From NCBI GenBank assembly GCA_041690255.1, contig JAWLHU010000013.1, forward strand, positions 62,001 through 126,000: DNA of 64,000 nucleotides, given 5' to 3'. The translations under genes and the position numbers were made by a program. This DNA is from JAWLHU01 sp041690255 (GTDB lineage Bacteria; Bacillota; Sulfobacillia; Symbiobacteriales; Symbiobacteriaceae). This document shows, piece after piece, positions 33,176 to 41,430 of the stretch. The notes beneath the pieces were generated by a model. That model did no database searches. It saw only the letters and a list, made by a program, of their open reading frames with translations, and had not been told where the DNA came from. Numbering within the stretch: the stretch's first letter is position 1; every line of letters starts with the position of its first letter.

Positions 33176-33202
33176 CTTGCCATTCCTCCGTGTTGTGTAG
33201 AC

Positions 33203-33853
33203 TTATCTCTTTGTGACCCCAGCGGCCAACCGGTCGCCGAAGAACTGAATCAGTTGCACGAGGAGCACCAGGACCAGGATCGACCAGTACATGACATCGT
33301 TCTGGAACCGCATGTACCCCCATTTGACGGCCAGGTCGCCCAGACCGCCGGCACCGATCGCCCCGGCCATGGCACTGTAACCCAGCACGTTGATCACCAT
33401 GAGGGCAGTCCCGCGGACCAGCGAGGCCAGCGCTTCGGGGATCAGCACCTTGAAGATGATCTGCCGCCCCGTGGAACCCATGGCCACCGCCGCCTCAACG
33501 AGCCCGGGATCCACCTCCCGGAGGCTCTGCTCCACCAGCCGCCCCATGAAGGGGACAGCGGCAATCACCAGGGGGACAATCGCGGCCTTCGTCTCGATCG
33601 TCGTCCCCACGATCAGCCGGGTAAGCGGCGCCACCGCCACCATGAGAATAATGAACGGCGTCGACCGGCCGAAGTTGACCAGGGCGCCCAGCACCCGGTT
33701 GATGAGGGGGCGCTCCCAGATCGAGCCGTGATCCGTGATCACCAGAAGGACGCCCAGCGGCAGGCCGAGCACGACGACAAAGAGGGCGGAGAGGAAGGTC
33801 ATGTAGAGCGTCTCACCGGTAGCCGCCAGCAGCATCTCCTGCAGATCAGCCAT
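33203..33853 (-). CDS. metI: Methionine ABC transporter permease
   Basis: The 216-residue protein has five membrane helices and the ABC permease coupling loop EALASLVRGTALMVINVLGYSAMAGAIGAGGLGDLAVKWGY, characteristic of MetI. It overlaps the metN 3' end by eight bases. Confidence 0.96.
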   Translation of the reverse strand: MADLQEMLLAATGETLYMTFLSALFVVVLGLPLGVLLVITDHGSIWERPLINRVLGALVNFGRSTPFIILMVAVAPLTRLIVGTTIETKAAIVPLVIAAVPFMGRLVEQSLREVDPGLVEAAVAMGSTGRQIIFKVLIPEALASLVRGTALMVINVLGYSAMAGAIGAGGLGDLAVKWGYMRFQNDVMYWSILVLVLLVQLIQFFGDRLAAGVTKR

Positions 33854-34847
33854 GCCGTATCACCTCCGGAATCAGGCCCTGCTCCCGCAGGTAGGCCAGC
33901 GCTGCCTGCCTGGCGGACTCGGGACCGGTCAACTCCAGCAGAAGTCGACCTACTCGGGTCTCGCCTACCCGCTCGACCGCACCCTCGATAATGCTCGCAT
34001 CGACTCCGAACTGCCGGGCCATCTGCGTGATCACAGGACGCCCGGCGATCTCGCCGACGAAGGAGAGCGCCACCAGCATCGCACCGGGCGCCCCGGCCCA
34101 ACTGGCCGCCTGGAAGGGCTCGTAGAAGAGTTCGTGCAACCGGGAGCCCGGCCGGCTGATCAGGTCGATCACTCGCCCCTGCTCCACCAGGCGCCCGCCC
34201 TCCAGGATCGCCACCGAGTCGCAGATCTCCCGGACCACGTCCATCTGATGGGTAATCAGCAGAATGGTCAGGTTCAGCCTCTGGTTGATCTCCTTCAGCA
34301 GGGCCAGCACGGACCGGGTGGTCTCCGGGTCCAGGGCCGATGTCGCCTCGTCGGAGAGGAGGATCCGGGGGCCCGGGGCCAGCGCACGGGCAATGCCCAC
34401 CCGCTGCTTCTGACCGCCGGAGAGTTGCGCCGGATAGGCGGACGCCTTCTCGGTCAGCCCCACCAGCTCCAGGAGTTCGGCCACCCGCTCCTGAATCCGC
34501 TTGCGAGGCCAGCCCGCCACCTCCAGCGGATAGGCCACATTGCCGGCCACCGTACGAGATTGAAGCAGGTTAAAGTGCTGAAAGATCATGCCGATCTTCT
34601 GCCGGGTCTGCCGTAGTTCGCCTGGGGAGAGGGCCAGCATATCCTGCCCATCCACCAGCACCCGGCCTGCAGTGGGTCGCTCCAGCAGGTTGACGCACCG
34701 GATCAGGGTCGACTTCCCCGCCCCACTCTGGCCAAGAACCCCGAAGATCTCCCCTGGCTGAACCTGCAGGGAGAGGTCCTGTAGCGCGGTCACCTGCATA
34801 TGCCCTGTGCTCTGATAGACCTTGGTCACTCCATGTAGCTGGATCAT
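33846..34847 (-). CDS. metN: Methionine ABC transporter ATP-binding protein
   Basis: The 333-residue ATPase has Walker A GQSGAGKST, the signature LSGGQKQRVGIARAL, Walker B ILLSDEATSALD and H-loop ITHQMDVV, and a C-terminal NIL regulatory domain (ISFVGEIAGRPVITQ-like) that senses methionine and inhibits transport. It heads metNIQ behind the second S-box. Confidence 0.97.
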   Translation of the reverse strand: MIQLHGVTKVYQSTGHMQVTALQDLSLQVQPGEIFGVLGQSGAGKSTLIRCVNLLERPTAGRVLVDGQDMLALSPGELRQTRQKIGMIFQHFNLLQSRTVAGNVAYPLEVAGWPRKRIQERVAELLELVGLTEKASAYPAQLSGGQKQRVGIARALAPGPRILLSDEATSALDPETTRSVLALLKEINQRLNLTILLITHQMDVVREICDSVAILEGGRLVEQGRVIDLISRPGSRLHELFYEPFQAASWAGAPGAMLVALSFVGEIAGRPVITQMARQFGVDASIIEGAVERVGETRVGRLLLELTGPESARQAALAYLREQGLIPEVIRHG

Positions 34848-34871
34848 GAACTCTCACCTCGCTTTTGGGCA

Positions 34872-34903
34872 ACAGAAAAGCGCCCCCAAATCATTGGAGG
34901 CGC
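34872..34903 (-). terminator. S-box terminator upstream of metN
   Basis: On the minus strand GCGCCTCCAA (34894-34903) pairs with TTGGGGGCGC (34880-34889) with one G-U pair and is followed by TTTTC. Confidence 0.85.
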
Positions 34904-34923
34904 ACAGCAAACAACCTGGTCGC

Positions 34924-35041
34924 CTCTCATCTCCTGGAAGGCATAGCGCCTCCCACAGGAATTGGCACCGCTGCACGCTGGGTTGCGTGCCGGTTGCCGT
35001 GGCTTCATCGGGCCAGTCCCTCTGCCACCTCTGGATAAGAG
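34924..35041 (-). promoter_or_regulatory. SAM riboswitch (S-box) for metNIQ
   Basis: P1 arms CTCTTATCC (35033-35041) and GATGAGAG (34924-34931) enclose CAGAGGTGGCAGAGGGAC, TGGCCCGATGAAGCCACGG, CAACC and GGTGCCAATTCC. The class features are complete. It resembles the metY S-box but differs in P3 length and terminator sequence, so the two are old, separate copies. Confidence 0.96.
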
Positions 35042-35073
35042 TGTTTGGTATTTGGTTGTAGATAACGAATCGA

Positions 35074-35102
35074 ATCATATCACCGTACGAAAGGCATGTC
35101 AA
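35074..35102 (-). promoter_or_regulatory. Strong sigma-A-type promoter for the metNIQ S-box transcript
   Basis: On the minus strand TTGACA (35097-35102), a 17-base spacer and TATGAT (35074-35079): a full -35 consensus and a 5/6 match -10 box, about 33 bases before the aptamer. Confidence 0.88.
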
Positions 35103-35204
35103 CGAGGAAATTTGGCCCAGCGCGTTAGCACCCTTGACCCCGAGAAAGCCGGGGGGAGGTGCAGCCCGTCGACCCAGCCGTATAGCCAGCCCTCGGGTTG
35201 GGTA

Positions 35205-35447
35205 GAATGAGAACGGCCCGGTGCATTAACACCAGGCCGGGCGGCGCCGTTGATCAACAAGATGTAGGATAGGAAAAGTGAGTCCTACCCCTTACAAGTT
35301 AAGAGATAGGAGTTTCAGCAGGAGAGCTAGAACGATGATCCAGAAGAGACGGTTGTCTAGCTTGCTCATGCTAACGCCTCCTTCCCGTCAACGAGGCGCC
35401 GCCACTAAGTAATACGAGGGGAGTCGCGATTTGGTTCGCGGCTCCCC
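35205..35447 (-). repeat. Small-peptide element, copy D
   Basis: Transcript order on the minus strand: hairpin GGGGAG/CTCCCC with loop around GCGAACCAAATCGC (35418-35447); GTGGCGGCGCCTCGTTGACGG; ribosome site and ORF; hairpin GGGTAGGA/TCCTATCC after the stop; TTGATCAACGGCGCCGCC; terminator GGCCCGGTG/CACCAGGCC (35215-35238). The unit lies between the ABC-2 exporter operon and the metN promoter. Confidence 0.85.
35292..35369 (-). CDS. 25-residue hydrophobic peptide, copy D
   Basis: The peptide begins MSKLDNRLFWIIV and ends KLLSLNL. AAGGAGGCG lies upstream of the ATG. Differences from the other copies include synonymous changes in L4, D5, R7, L17 and S22 codons, so the protein, not only the DNA, seems conserved. 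It could be co-transcribed with the exporter operon whose last stop is 26 bases upstream of the 5' hairpin. Confidence 0.75.
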   Translation of the reverse strand: MSKLDNRLFWIIVLALLLKLLSLNL

Positions 35448-35473
35448 TTCTTGTTGGCCCAAAACCGGCCCAG

Positions 35474-36265
35474 CTAGCTCCCGGTCGAATGATACCGCCG
35501 GATCCCCAGGTTCCAGAGCAGGACCGCAAAGCCGAAGAAGGCCAGCCCCACCACCGGCGTGATCAGCCCCCAGACCAGGAAGGACTCCCGCCGCAGGAAG
35601 GCCGCCGCCGGGTAGAAGCCCACGAAGGCGAAGGGGAAGATCCAACTGAGGAAGATCCGCAGGACCCGGTTGTAGATCGTCGTCGGGTAGCGGCCGTAGT
35701 TGTTCAGGTTCCAGGTGAGCGGAAGCAGTCCGGTCCGGCCATCATACCAGAAGCCAATGCAGGCCAGGGTCAGGTAGATCCCCATGTAGACCAGGGTCGA
35801 TCCCAGGGTCAGAATCAGCAGCAGAAGCGGATCGTACCAGGCGAAGCCCATCCCAAGCGAGCTGCCCGACCAGATCATGATCGCCGTCCCGGTGATCAGC
35901 CCGAGGAGCGGCTCCAGCTCGATCCCCTCCAGGATCAACTGGAAGAGCGCGTTGGCCGGGCGGAGGAGCAGCCGGTCCAGCTCCCCTTTTACGATATACT
36001 TCTCCGAGAAGTCCCAGACCCCGTTGGCCAGGGCGCCGAAGATCGCGTATGGGTAGAGGAAATAGCCATAGACGAAGAAGACCTCCTCCTGCCGCCATCC
36101 GGCGAGGGTCGGCACCTGGCTGAAGATCACCAGCAGGAAGATCACCGAAGCCATTTGGTAGATGAGGTCACTGATCAGACCGGCCACCAGATCCCAGCGG
36201 TAGGCCAGCCGGGTCTTTGCATACTGGGCCATGTACCCCCAGAAGAGGTCCCAATAGAAGTGCAT
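35474..36265 (-). CDS. ABC-2 type exporter permease (second subunit)
   Basis: The 263-residue protein has about six helices and resembles the ABC-2 permeases that pair with COG4586-type ATPases: MHFYWDLFWGYMAQYAKTRLAYRWDLVAGL, FFVYGYFLYPYAIFG and EKYIVKGELDRLLLRPANALFQ. ATG 36265 is chosen because GGGAGG is nine bases upstream; an ATG two codons earlier is too close. It is the last gene of the operon, five bases after the companion permease. Confidence 0.85.
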   Translation of the reverse strand: MHFYWDLFWGYMAQYAKTRLAYRWDLVAGLISDLIYQMASVIFLLVIFSQVPTLAGWRQEEVFFVYGYFLYPYAIFGALANGVWDFSEKYIVKGELDRLLLRPANALFQLILEGIELEPLLGLITGTAIMIWSGSSLGMGFAWYDPLLLLILTLGSTLVYMGIYLTLACIGFWYDGRTGLLPLTWNLNNYGRYPTTIYNRVLRIFLSWIFPFAFVGFYPAAAFLRRESFLVWGLITPVVGLAFFGFAVLLWNLGIRRYHSTGS

Positions 36266-36270
36266 GCGCA

Positions 36271-37059
36271 TTATCCTCCCTGCACCACCAGGTAGCGGCG
36301 GGCCCGGCGCCAGAAGGCCCAGGTCACCAGCCCCAGCAGCACCGCCCAGCCGGCCTGGAAGCCCAGCGCCCGCCAGGCCTCCGCCCCGGTGAAGCCCCCG
36401 GTGAAGATCATGTTCGGCAGGTAGGCGATCGCCCGAAAGGGCAGCCAGTCGATCACCACCCGGGCCCAGTCCGGGTAGAGATGCAGCGGAATGAAGAGGC
36501 CGGAGAGCAGATCGGTCGCCAGCCGCTTTGCCCACCGCAGGCCCTGGGCGTTCTTCAGCAGGAAGGTGAAGAGCCCGAAGCCGGCGTTCAGGAGGGAGTT
36601 GACCAGGAAGGCGAGCAGGCTGGCCAGCAGCCAGAGCCCGTAGACCGAGCCGGTCTGCGGCCAGGCGACCGGGAAGAGGAGCGAGGCGACCGCCATGCCC
36701 GGCAGCATCCAGAAGAGGAGCCGGAAAAGCCCCTCCCCGAGGGCGGAGATCAGCTTCCCCAGCAGGTAGTGGTAGGGCCGGATCAGTTGAATGGCGACCA
36801 TTCCGCTCTTGATCTCATCTTCAATCTCCTTGTCCAGGTTGTTGAAGTAGAAGGAGCGGGTCATCCAGGAGACGACCAGATAGGTGGTCATCTGGATCGC
36901 CGAGAGGCCGCCCAGATCACTCCGACCGTTGTAGACCGCCGCCCAGAGGAAGTAGTAGCCCCCGGTGTAGACAATGTAGGTCAGGATTCCGCTGAAGAAG
37001 TTGAGCCGGTAGGCCAGCATGGTCAGGAAGCGGATCCGGATCATCTCGATATAGAGCAT
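36271..37059 (-). CDS. ABC-2 type exporter permease (first subunit)
   Basis: The 262-residue six-helix protein, homologous in layout to the next gene, begins MLYIEMIRIRFLTMLAYRLNF and has the LDKEIEDEIKSGMVAIQLIRPYHYLLGKL motif shared by these permeases. Together with the neighbour and the ATPase it should make an exporter of unknown substrate. It starts two bases after the oxidoreductase stop. Confidence 0.85.
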   Translation of the reverse strand: MLYIEMIRIRFLTMLAYRLNFFSGILTYIVYTGGYYFLWAAVYNGRSDLGGLSAIQMTTYLVVSWMTRSFYFNNLDKEIEDEIKSGMVAIQLIRPYHYLLGKLISALGEGLFRLLFWMLPGMAVASLLFPVAWPQTGSVYGLWLLASLLAFLVNSLLNAGFGLFTFLLKNAQGLRWAKRLATDLLSGLFIPLHLYPDWARVVIDWLPFRAIAYLPNMIFTGGFTGAEAWRALGFQAGWAVLLGLVTWAFWRRARRYLVVQGG

Positions 37060-37061
37060 GC

Positions 37062-37979
37062 TCAGCCACCGACCCCGGCCGCCAGGATCTCCTCCGCCAG
37101 TCGCTGGGTCGCCAGCGCCTCGGCCCCGCTCGTCTCAGGCTGCGCCCCGGTCCTCAGGCAGGTGAGGAAGTGCTCCAGCTCGGCGGCGATCCCGCGCCGC
37201 TCCAGGGTCGAGACCCAGGAGCCAAAGAGCGGCTCCACCCGCTCAACGCCGCCCTCGCGAATGATCAGCCGCTCCATCTGCTCGACGATCACGCTCAGAC
37301 CGCCCCCGTGCAACTCCACCCGCTCCACGTCACTGCCGGCGCCGTAGGTCTGGGAGAGCTGGACCAGGGCCTCCCCCTCCAGTTGGGCGGCCACCAACCC
37401 GTCACGGGCGAGTGCGGTCCGCAGCACCGAACCACCGAAGAACCGACCCAGATCGATGATATGGATCGTATCGTCCATCACCTTCTGCCGGAGCGACCAG
37501 TTGGACTTGTCGCCGCCGCGGTGCTTCTGGATCACGACCAGCTCGATCTGCCTGCCGGCCTCCGCAAAGAGCGCCTTCGCCTTGCGATAGGCAGGGGCGA
37601 AGCGCCGGTTAAAGCCGACCATGAGGAGCCGCCCGGTCTCGGTGGCACCGGCCACGATCTGCTCGGCCTCGGGCAGCGTATTGGCCAGAGGTTTCTCCAT
37701 GAAAAGCGGAATGCCCGCCTTCAGCAGGGCGGTCGCCTGCTCGGCGTGGGCCGCTGTGGCGCTCAGCAGGTAGGCGGCATCGGGCCGCGCAGCGAGGACC
37801 TCATCAAACGTGCGGGCCTGAAGATTGAGCCGGTACTGGGCGGCCAGGTCATCCACCCGGGCCCCGGTCCGACTGGCCAGGCCCACGATCTCCACCTGCG
37901 GGTGAACCGCCAGAACCGGGAGATGCGCCTTCCGGGCGATCGAACCCAGGCCGATTACAGCAAAGGTTGCCTTGCTCAT
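37062..37979 (-). CDS. Gfo/Idh/MocA-family oxidoreductase
   Basis: The 305-residue NAD(P)-dependent enzyme has a Rossmann start (FAVIGLGSIARKAHLPVLA), EKPLANTLPEAEQIV with the catalytic-type Lys of the EKP motif, and VGFNRRFAPAY. Members act on sugars and inositols; the substrate is unknown. It overlaps the ATPase stop by four bases (ATGA) and is followed two bases later by a permease gene, so it is translated as part of the exporter operon, an unusual place for this family. Confidence 0.88.
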   Translation of the reverse strand: MSKATFAVIGLGSIARKAHLPVLAVHPQVEIVGLASRTGARVDDLAAQYRLNLQARTFDEVLAARPDAAYLLSATAAHAEQATALLKAGIPLFMEKPLANTLPEAEQIVAGATETGRLLMVGFNRRFAPAYRKAKALFAEAGRQIELVVIQKHRGGDKSNWSLRQKVMDDTIHIIDLGRFFGGSVLRTALARDGLVAAQLEGEALVQLSQTYGAGSDVERVELHGGGLSVIVEQMERLIIREGGVERVEPLFGSWVSTLERRGIAAELEHFLTCLRTGAQPETSGAEALATQRLAEEILAAGVGG

Positions 37980-38971
37980 GATACCGCCCCTCCCTGCTCA
38001 TACATCCGGCGCACGATCTCCTCCATGCTCGCTTCCATAATGGCCACGTCCCGCACCGGCCCCAGGCTGATCAGCCCGGAGAGCAGGTCGGAGAGGGTCT
38101 CGTCCGCCCCGATCGGAATCCGATAGGTGACCGGGTCATCGGCCATGGCGGGGCGGTTCAGGCGGGCAAGGGCCCCGGCCTCCACCGGCTCGCCGAAGAC
38201 CACCCGCACCGTCCGCTCGCCGGCCCAGCGCTGGCGCAGATCCAGCAGGGCGCCATCGTACACGATCTTGCCGTGATCCAGCATGACCACACGGCGGCAG
38301 AGCGCCTCAATGTCGGAGAGGTCGTGGGTCGTGAGCAGGATCGTCGTGCCATAGCGCTGGTTGATCTCCTTGAGGAACTCCCGCATCCTCAGCTTGACCG
38401 AGACATCCAGCCCGATCGTGGGCTCGTCCAGGAAGAGGAGGGCCGGCCTGTGCAGCAGCGCCGCCGCCAGTTCGCAGCGCATGCGCTGGCCGAGGCTCAG
38501 CTTGCGGACCGGGGTGGCCATGAGGTCGCCGATCCCCAGAACCTCCACCACCTCGCCCAGGAAGTAGGCGCGGAAGTCCGCATCCGATACCCGGTAGATC
38601 CGCTGGAGGAGCCGGAACGACTCCTGCACGGCAATGTCCCACCAGAGCTGGGACCGCTGCCCGAAGACGACGCCGATCGTGCGCACGAACTGCTCCCGCT
38701 GCCGGTGCGGGTCGAAGCCGTTCACCCGGATCTCGCCGGATGTCGGCTCCAGAATCCCGGTCAACATTTTGATGGTGGTCGACTTCCCGGCTCCGTTGGC
38801 GCCGATGTAGCCGACGATCTCTCCCGGCTCCACCGCCAGGTTCACCCGGTCCACGGCCCGGAAGCTGGTGTACTCCCGGTGGAAGAGGTCCTTCAGGGCG
38901 CCGGCCAGGCCGGGGCGGCTCTGGAACTGCTTGAACTCCTTGGTCAGGTCGCTGGCTCGTATGGCCGTCAC
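37976..38971 (-). CDS. ABC exporter ATPase (COG4586 type)
   Basis: The 331-residue ATPase has Walker A GANGAGKST, signature LSLGQRMRCELAAAL, Walker B LLFLDEPTIGLD and H-loop TTHDLSD. The FHREYTSFRAVDRVNL insertion before the core and the C-terminal domain match the ABC-2 exporters paired with two distinct permeases. GTG 38971 has GGGAGG ten bases upstream; a longer open frame lacks a good site. Confidence 0.9.
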   Translation of the reverse strand: MTAIRASDLTKEFKQFQSRPGLAGALKDLFHREYTSFRAVDRVNLAVEPGEIVGYIGANGAGKSTTIKMLTGILEPTSGEIRVNGFDPHRQREQFVRTIGVVFGQRSQLWWDIAVQESFRLLQRIYRVSDADFRAYFLGEVVEVLGIGDLMATPVRKLSLGQRMRCELAAALLHRPALLFLDEPTIGLDVSVKLRMREFLKEINQRYGTTILLTTHDLSDIEALCRRVVMLDHGKIVYDGALLDLRQRWAGERTVRVVFGEPVEAGALARLNRPAMADDPVTYRIPIGADETLSDLLSGLISLGPVRDVAIMEASMEEIVRRMYEQGGAVS

Positions 38972-39033
38972 TGGTGCGGCACCTCCCGCCCTCCAGCATA
39001 GCGCTTCTCGGGCGGCGGGACCAGACCTGGGAG

Positions 39034-39783
39034 CTAGCTTCTGCGCATGATCCGTTCGGCGAGGTGCGGAGCGAAACGGTTCAGGGGGAGCAAGACCCGG
39101 ATCAGCCCTACCCGGATCTCCCGCCGGTCCGCCTCCACTCCCCGCAGGATCTCGTCCGCACACTGGGCAGGGGTCATCTTGCCTTTGCCGCGCCCGGTTG
39201 TCATGGCCGTATCAACCAGGGGTGGGATCGCCTCGAAGACCCGAATCGGCTTCGGCCCGGACTCCAACTGGTGGCGGAGCGCTTTGGTGAAGGCGTGGAC
39301 TCCCGCCTTGGTCGCTGAGTAGACCGGTGCGCTCTGCTTGGGCACGAACGCCAAGCCCGACGAGAGATTGACCACAGCCGCCTCCTCCGCCTCGCGCAGC
39401 AGGGGCAGCGATAGGGCCGTCAGCTTGATCAGACCGGTCAGGTTGGTCATGATCTCCTCGTCGGTCTGCCGAAGCGCATCGCTCGTGGGAACCTGGTCGT
39501 ACTGGTAGTTGAACTGAATGCCGCCGTTGTTGATCAGCAGGGAGAGGCCATCCATGCGCGTGCGGGCTGCATCGAGCAGCGCGCGCAGGTCCTCCTCCTG
39601 TGCCAGATCGGCTTGAAAGCAGTACGCATTCTTCCCCAACGCCTGGGTGGCAGTTTTAAGCCGCTCCGGGTCCCGCCCGCAGATCATCACTTGGTTGCCG
39701 CGCGCCACCAGCGCTGTCGCCATCGCCAGGCCAATACCCGAACTACCACCGGTGATCAATACCTTCTGCTCATTCAGCTTCAT
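39034..39783 (-). CDS. Short-chain dehydrogenase/reductase
   Basis: The 249-residue SDR has TGGSSGIG (nucleotide binding, about 12-19), LINNGG, a catalytic Ser in VVNLSSGLAFVPKQ, and YSATK with the Tyr-x3-Lys pair. It resembles DltE-like oxidoreductases. Substrate is unknown. It lies 56 bases after the marR gene in a two-gene operon and is probably the enzyme derepressed when the regulator binds its ligand. Confidence 0.9.
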   Translation of the reverse strand: MKLNEQKVLITGGSSGIGLAMATALVARGNQVMICGRDPERLKTATQALGKNAYCFQADLAQEEDLRALLDAARTRMDGLSLLINNGGIQFNYQYDQVPTSDALRQTDEEIMTNLTGLIKLTALSLPLLREAEEAAVVNLSSGLAFVPKQSAPVYSATKAGVHAFTKALRHQLESGPKPIRVFEAIPPLVDTAMTTGRGKGKMTPAQCADEILRGVEADRREIRVGLIRVLLPLNRFAPHLAERIMRRS

Positions 39784-39839
39784 CCGCTATGTACCTCCGG
39801 GTAATTTACTAGATAGCTAGCGTATAACCAATGAGAGAC

Positions 39840-40277
39840 TCAGCCGTATATCGACCGGCTGTGATCTCCCATGTTGGTTGCGATCTGGTTGAGGAGCCGG
39901 GTGAGTATAGCGATCTCCTCGGGGGAGAGCCCCTGGAAGAAGCGCTCGTAAAGGGCACCCTCCTCGGTCTGCTGGAGCGTCTGCAACATCGCGATCGCCT
40001 CGTCGGTCGGGACCACCGTCTTGACACGGGAGTCGTCGGTGCTGGGGCGCCGCGCGACCAGCTTCCGGTTCTCCATGCCATCGATCACCCGGGTCAGCGT
40101 CGCCGAGGTGACCCCAAGCGCCGCCTGTAGGTCCCGCTGCTCAACGCCGCCCCGGCGGTTCAGGTAGATCAGAATGTCCAGTTGAGCCGCCGTCAGGTCA
40201 TAACGGGAGAGTTCCAGGTCCAGAACCCGCCTGGTCGCTTGGTGTGCCCGCTTCAGCGCAAAGATCAGTGGATGCAT
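39840..40277 (-). CDS. MarR-family transcriptional regulator
   Basis: The 145-residue winged-helix protein contains LTAAQLDILIYLNRRGGVEQRDLQAALGVTSATLTRVIDGMENRKLVARRPSTDDSR, the MarR DNA-binding core with the D-x-R wing. Likely a dimeric repressor of its own operon: a near-palindrome overlaps its promoter (40299-40314), and TAGCTAG-rich sequence also lies between it and the SDR gene. Confidence 0.9.
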   Translation of the reverse strand: MHPLIFALKRAHQATRRVLDLELSRYDLTAAQLDILIYLNRRGGVEQRDLQAALGVTSATLTRVIDGMENRKLVARRPSTDDSRVKTVVPTDEAIAMLQTLQQTEEGALYERFFQGLSPEEIAILTRLLNQIATNMGDHSRSIYG

Positions 40278-40298
40278 ATCGCTAGCCCCCTAGCTACT

Positions 40299-40340
40299 AG
40301 TTTACTAGCAAACTATCGCATACCAGGTGACGGCAGTCAA
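40299..40340 (-). promoter_or_regulatory. marR-SDR promoter with overlapping operator
   Basis: On the minus strand TTGACT (40335-40340), 17-base spacer and GATAGT (40312-40317). The near-palindrome AGTTTGCTAGTAAACT (40299-40314, 14 of 16 symmetric) overlaps the -10 box, ideal for autorepression by the MarR protein. A further CTAGTAGCTAG follows toward the start codon. Confidence 0.7.
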
Positions 40341-40412
40341 GAGGTTGGGGAACAAAGTGGCAGGGTTATCCGTCACTTGCCATGTCACGTATGCTCAAGG
40401 AGGGACTCCCGA

Positions 40413-41357
40413 ATGGACCTGAAGATCCGCCCGGTTGCCGGCGGCGACTACGAAGCGCTCGTCGCCGCGGGCACCGCCGCCGTCCACCAGTTCTCCGCCA
40501 CCCCAGAGGTACTCCAAGAATCCGACAGCAAGGTACAGCCCGACCGCATTGCCAAGCGGCTGGTGGCCGTGGTCGCCGGCACCCCGGTCGGCTCGATGCG
40601 CTATACCGAGATGAGCCGGGTTCATCGACCGGGACGCTTCACGCTCTATGGCTGGGTCCATCCTGACTTCCAGCGGCGGGGCATCGGCTCGGCCCTCTGG
40701 GACGCGGCGGTCGCTGAACTGCGGGAACTGGGCGCTCGCTCGCTGCGCAGTTGGACCGAAGAGGACTTGCCCCATGCGATCCGCTTCCTGGAGCAGCACG
40801 GCTATGTGGAGATGGAACGGCATATCCAGTCCTGGCTCGACCTGGCCAACTTTGACTTCGCCCCATACGAGGGGCTGGAGGAGCGGGTGGAGGCGAGCGG
40901 GATCAAGCTGCTCACCCTGACCGAGTGGCAGGCCTACCCGGACTGGGAGCGGCAGTTCTTTGAGCTGCACCGGGCACTCCTGGCCGATGTGCCGGAGCCC
41001 GACCTGATCCCTTCGGAGTTTGAGCAGTTCCTCGAGGAGGATGTCCGGTCCCCCAAGCTGGTCCCCGAAGCCTGTCTGATCGCGGTCGATGGTGACAGAC
41101 CGGTCGGCACCACCTCCCTTCACAAGATGGAGGATCCCACCCGGCTCTTCACCCACCTGACCGGCGTCCGGCGGGAGTACCGGCACCGGGGCATCGCCCT
41201 GGCGCTGAAGATCAAGGCGCTGCGGTGGGCGCGGGCGAATGGGTACACCCGAATCGGGACATCCAACGCGGGGGTCAACCGGTCCATGCTGGCGATCAAC
41301 GAGCGGCTGGGCTTTGTGAAGGAGCCGGCGGGCATTGTGTTTACGCGGGCGCTGTGA
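40413..41357 (+). CDS. Double-domain GNAT N-acetyltransferase
   Basis: The 314-residue protein has two GNAT folds. The first has VHPDFQRRGIGSALWDAAV (acetyl-CoA loop) and the second has VRREYRHRGIALALKIKAL with NAGVNRSMLAINERLGF near the end. The linked arrangement is like mycothiol-synthase-type or other tandem GNAT proteins, but the acceptor is unknown. ATG 40413 follows AAGGAGGGACTCCCGA. It diverges from the marR operon. Confidence 0.88.
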   Translation: MDLKIRPVAGGDYEALVAAGTAAVHQFSATPEVLQESDSKVQPDRIAKRLVAVVAGTPVGSMRYTEMSRVHRPGRFTLYGWVHPDFQRRGIGSALWDAAVAELRELGARSLRSWTEEDLPHAIRFLEQHGYVEMERHIQSWLDLANFDFAPYEGLEERVEASGIKLLTLTEWQAYPDWERQFFELHRALLADVPEPDLIPSEFEQFLEEDVRSPKLVPEACLIAVDGDRPVGTTSLHKMEDPTRLFTHLTGVRREYRHRGIALALKIKALRWARANGYTRIGTSNAGVNRSMLAINERLGFVKEPAGIVFTRAL

Positions 41358-41366
41358 TCCACAGTC

Positions 41367-41430
41367 GTACGAGAGGCGAACAAACCCGCCTTCCAGGCGC
41401 CCAAACCCGTACGTCAGGCGAACGAACCCC
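41367..41430. repeat. 21-base minisatellite, first block (3 units)
   Basis: Three adjoining units of about 21-22 bases follow the consensus (C)GTACG-n2-AGGCGAACGAACCC: 41367-41388, 41389-41409 and 41410-41430. They are about 75-90% alike. No gene covers them. The remaining stretch 41431-41634 to the second block holds no ORF I can support. Confidence 0.75.

Noticed and set aside
32153..33991. Plus-strand open frame of 612 codons
   Set aside because: It runs antisense through metQ and metI and matches no family; it is a shadow frame.
34860..35060. A further copy of the small-peptide element near copy D
   Set aside because: The structure here is a SAM riboswitch with terminator; it has no 25-codon frame or CGAACCAA hairpin.
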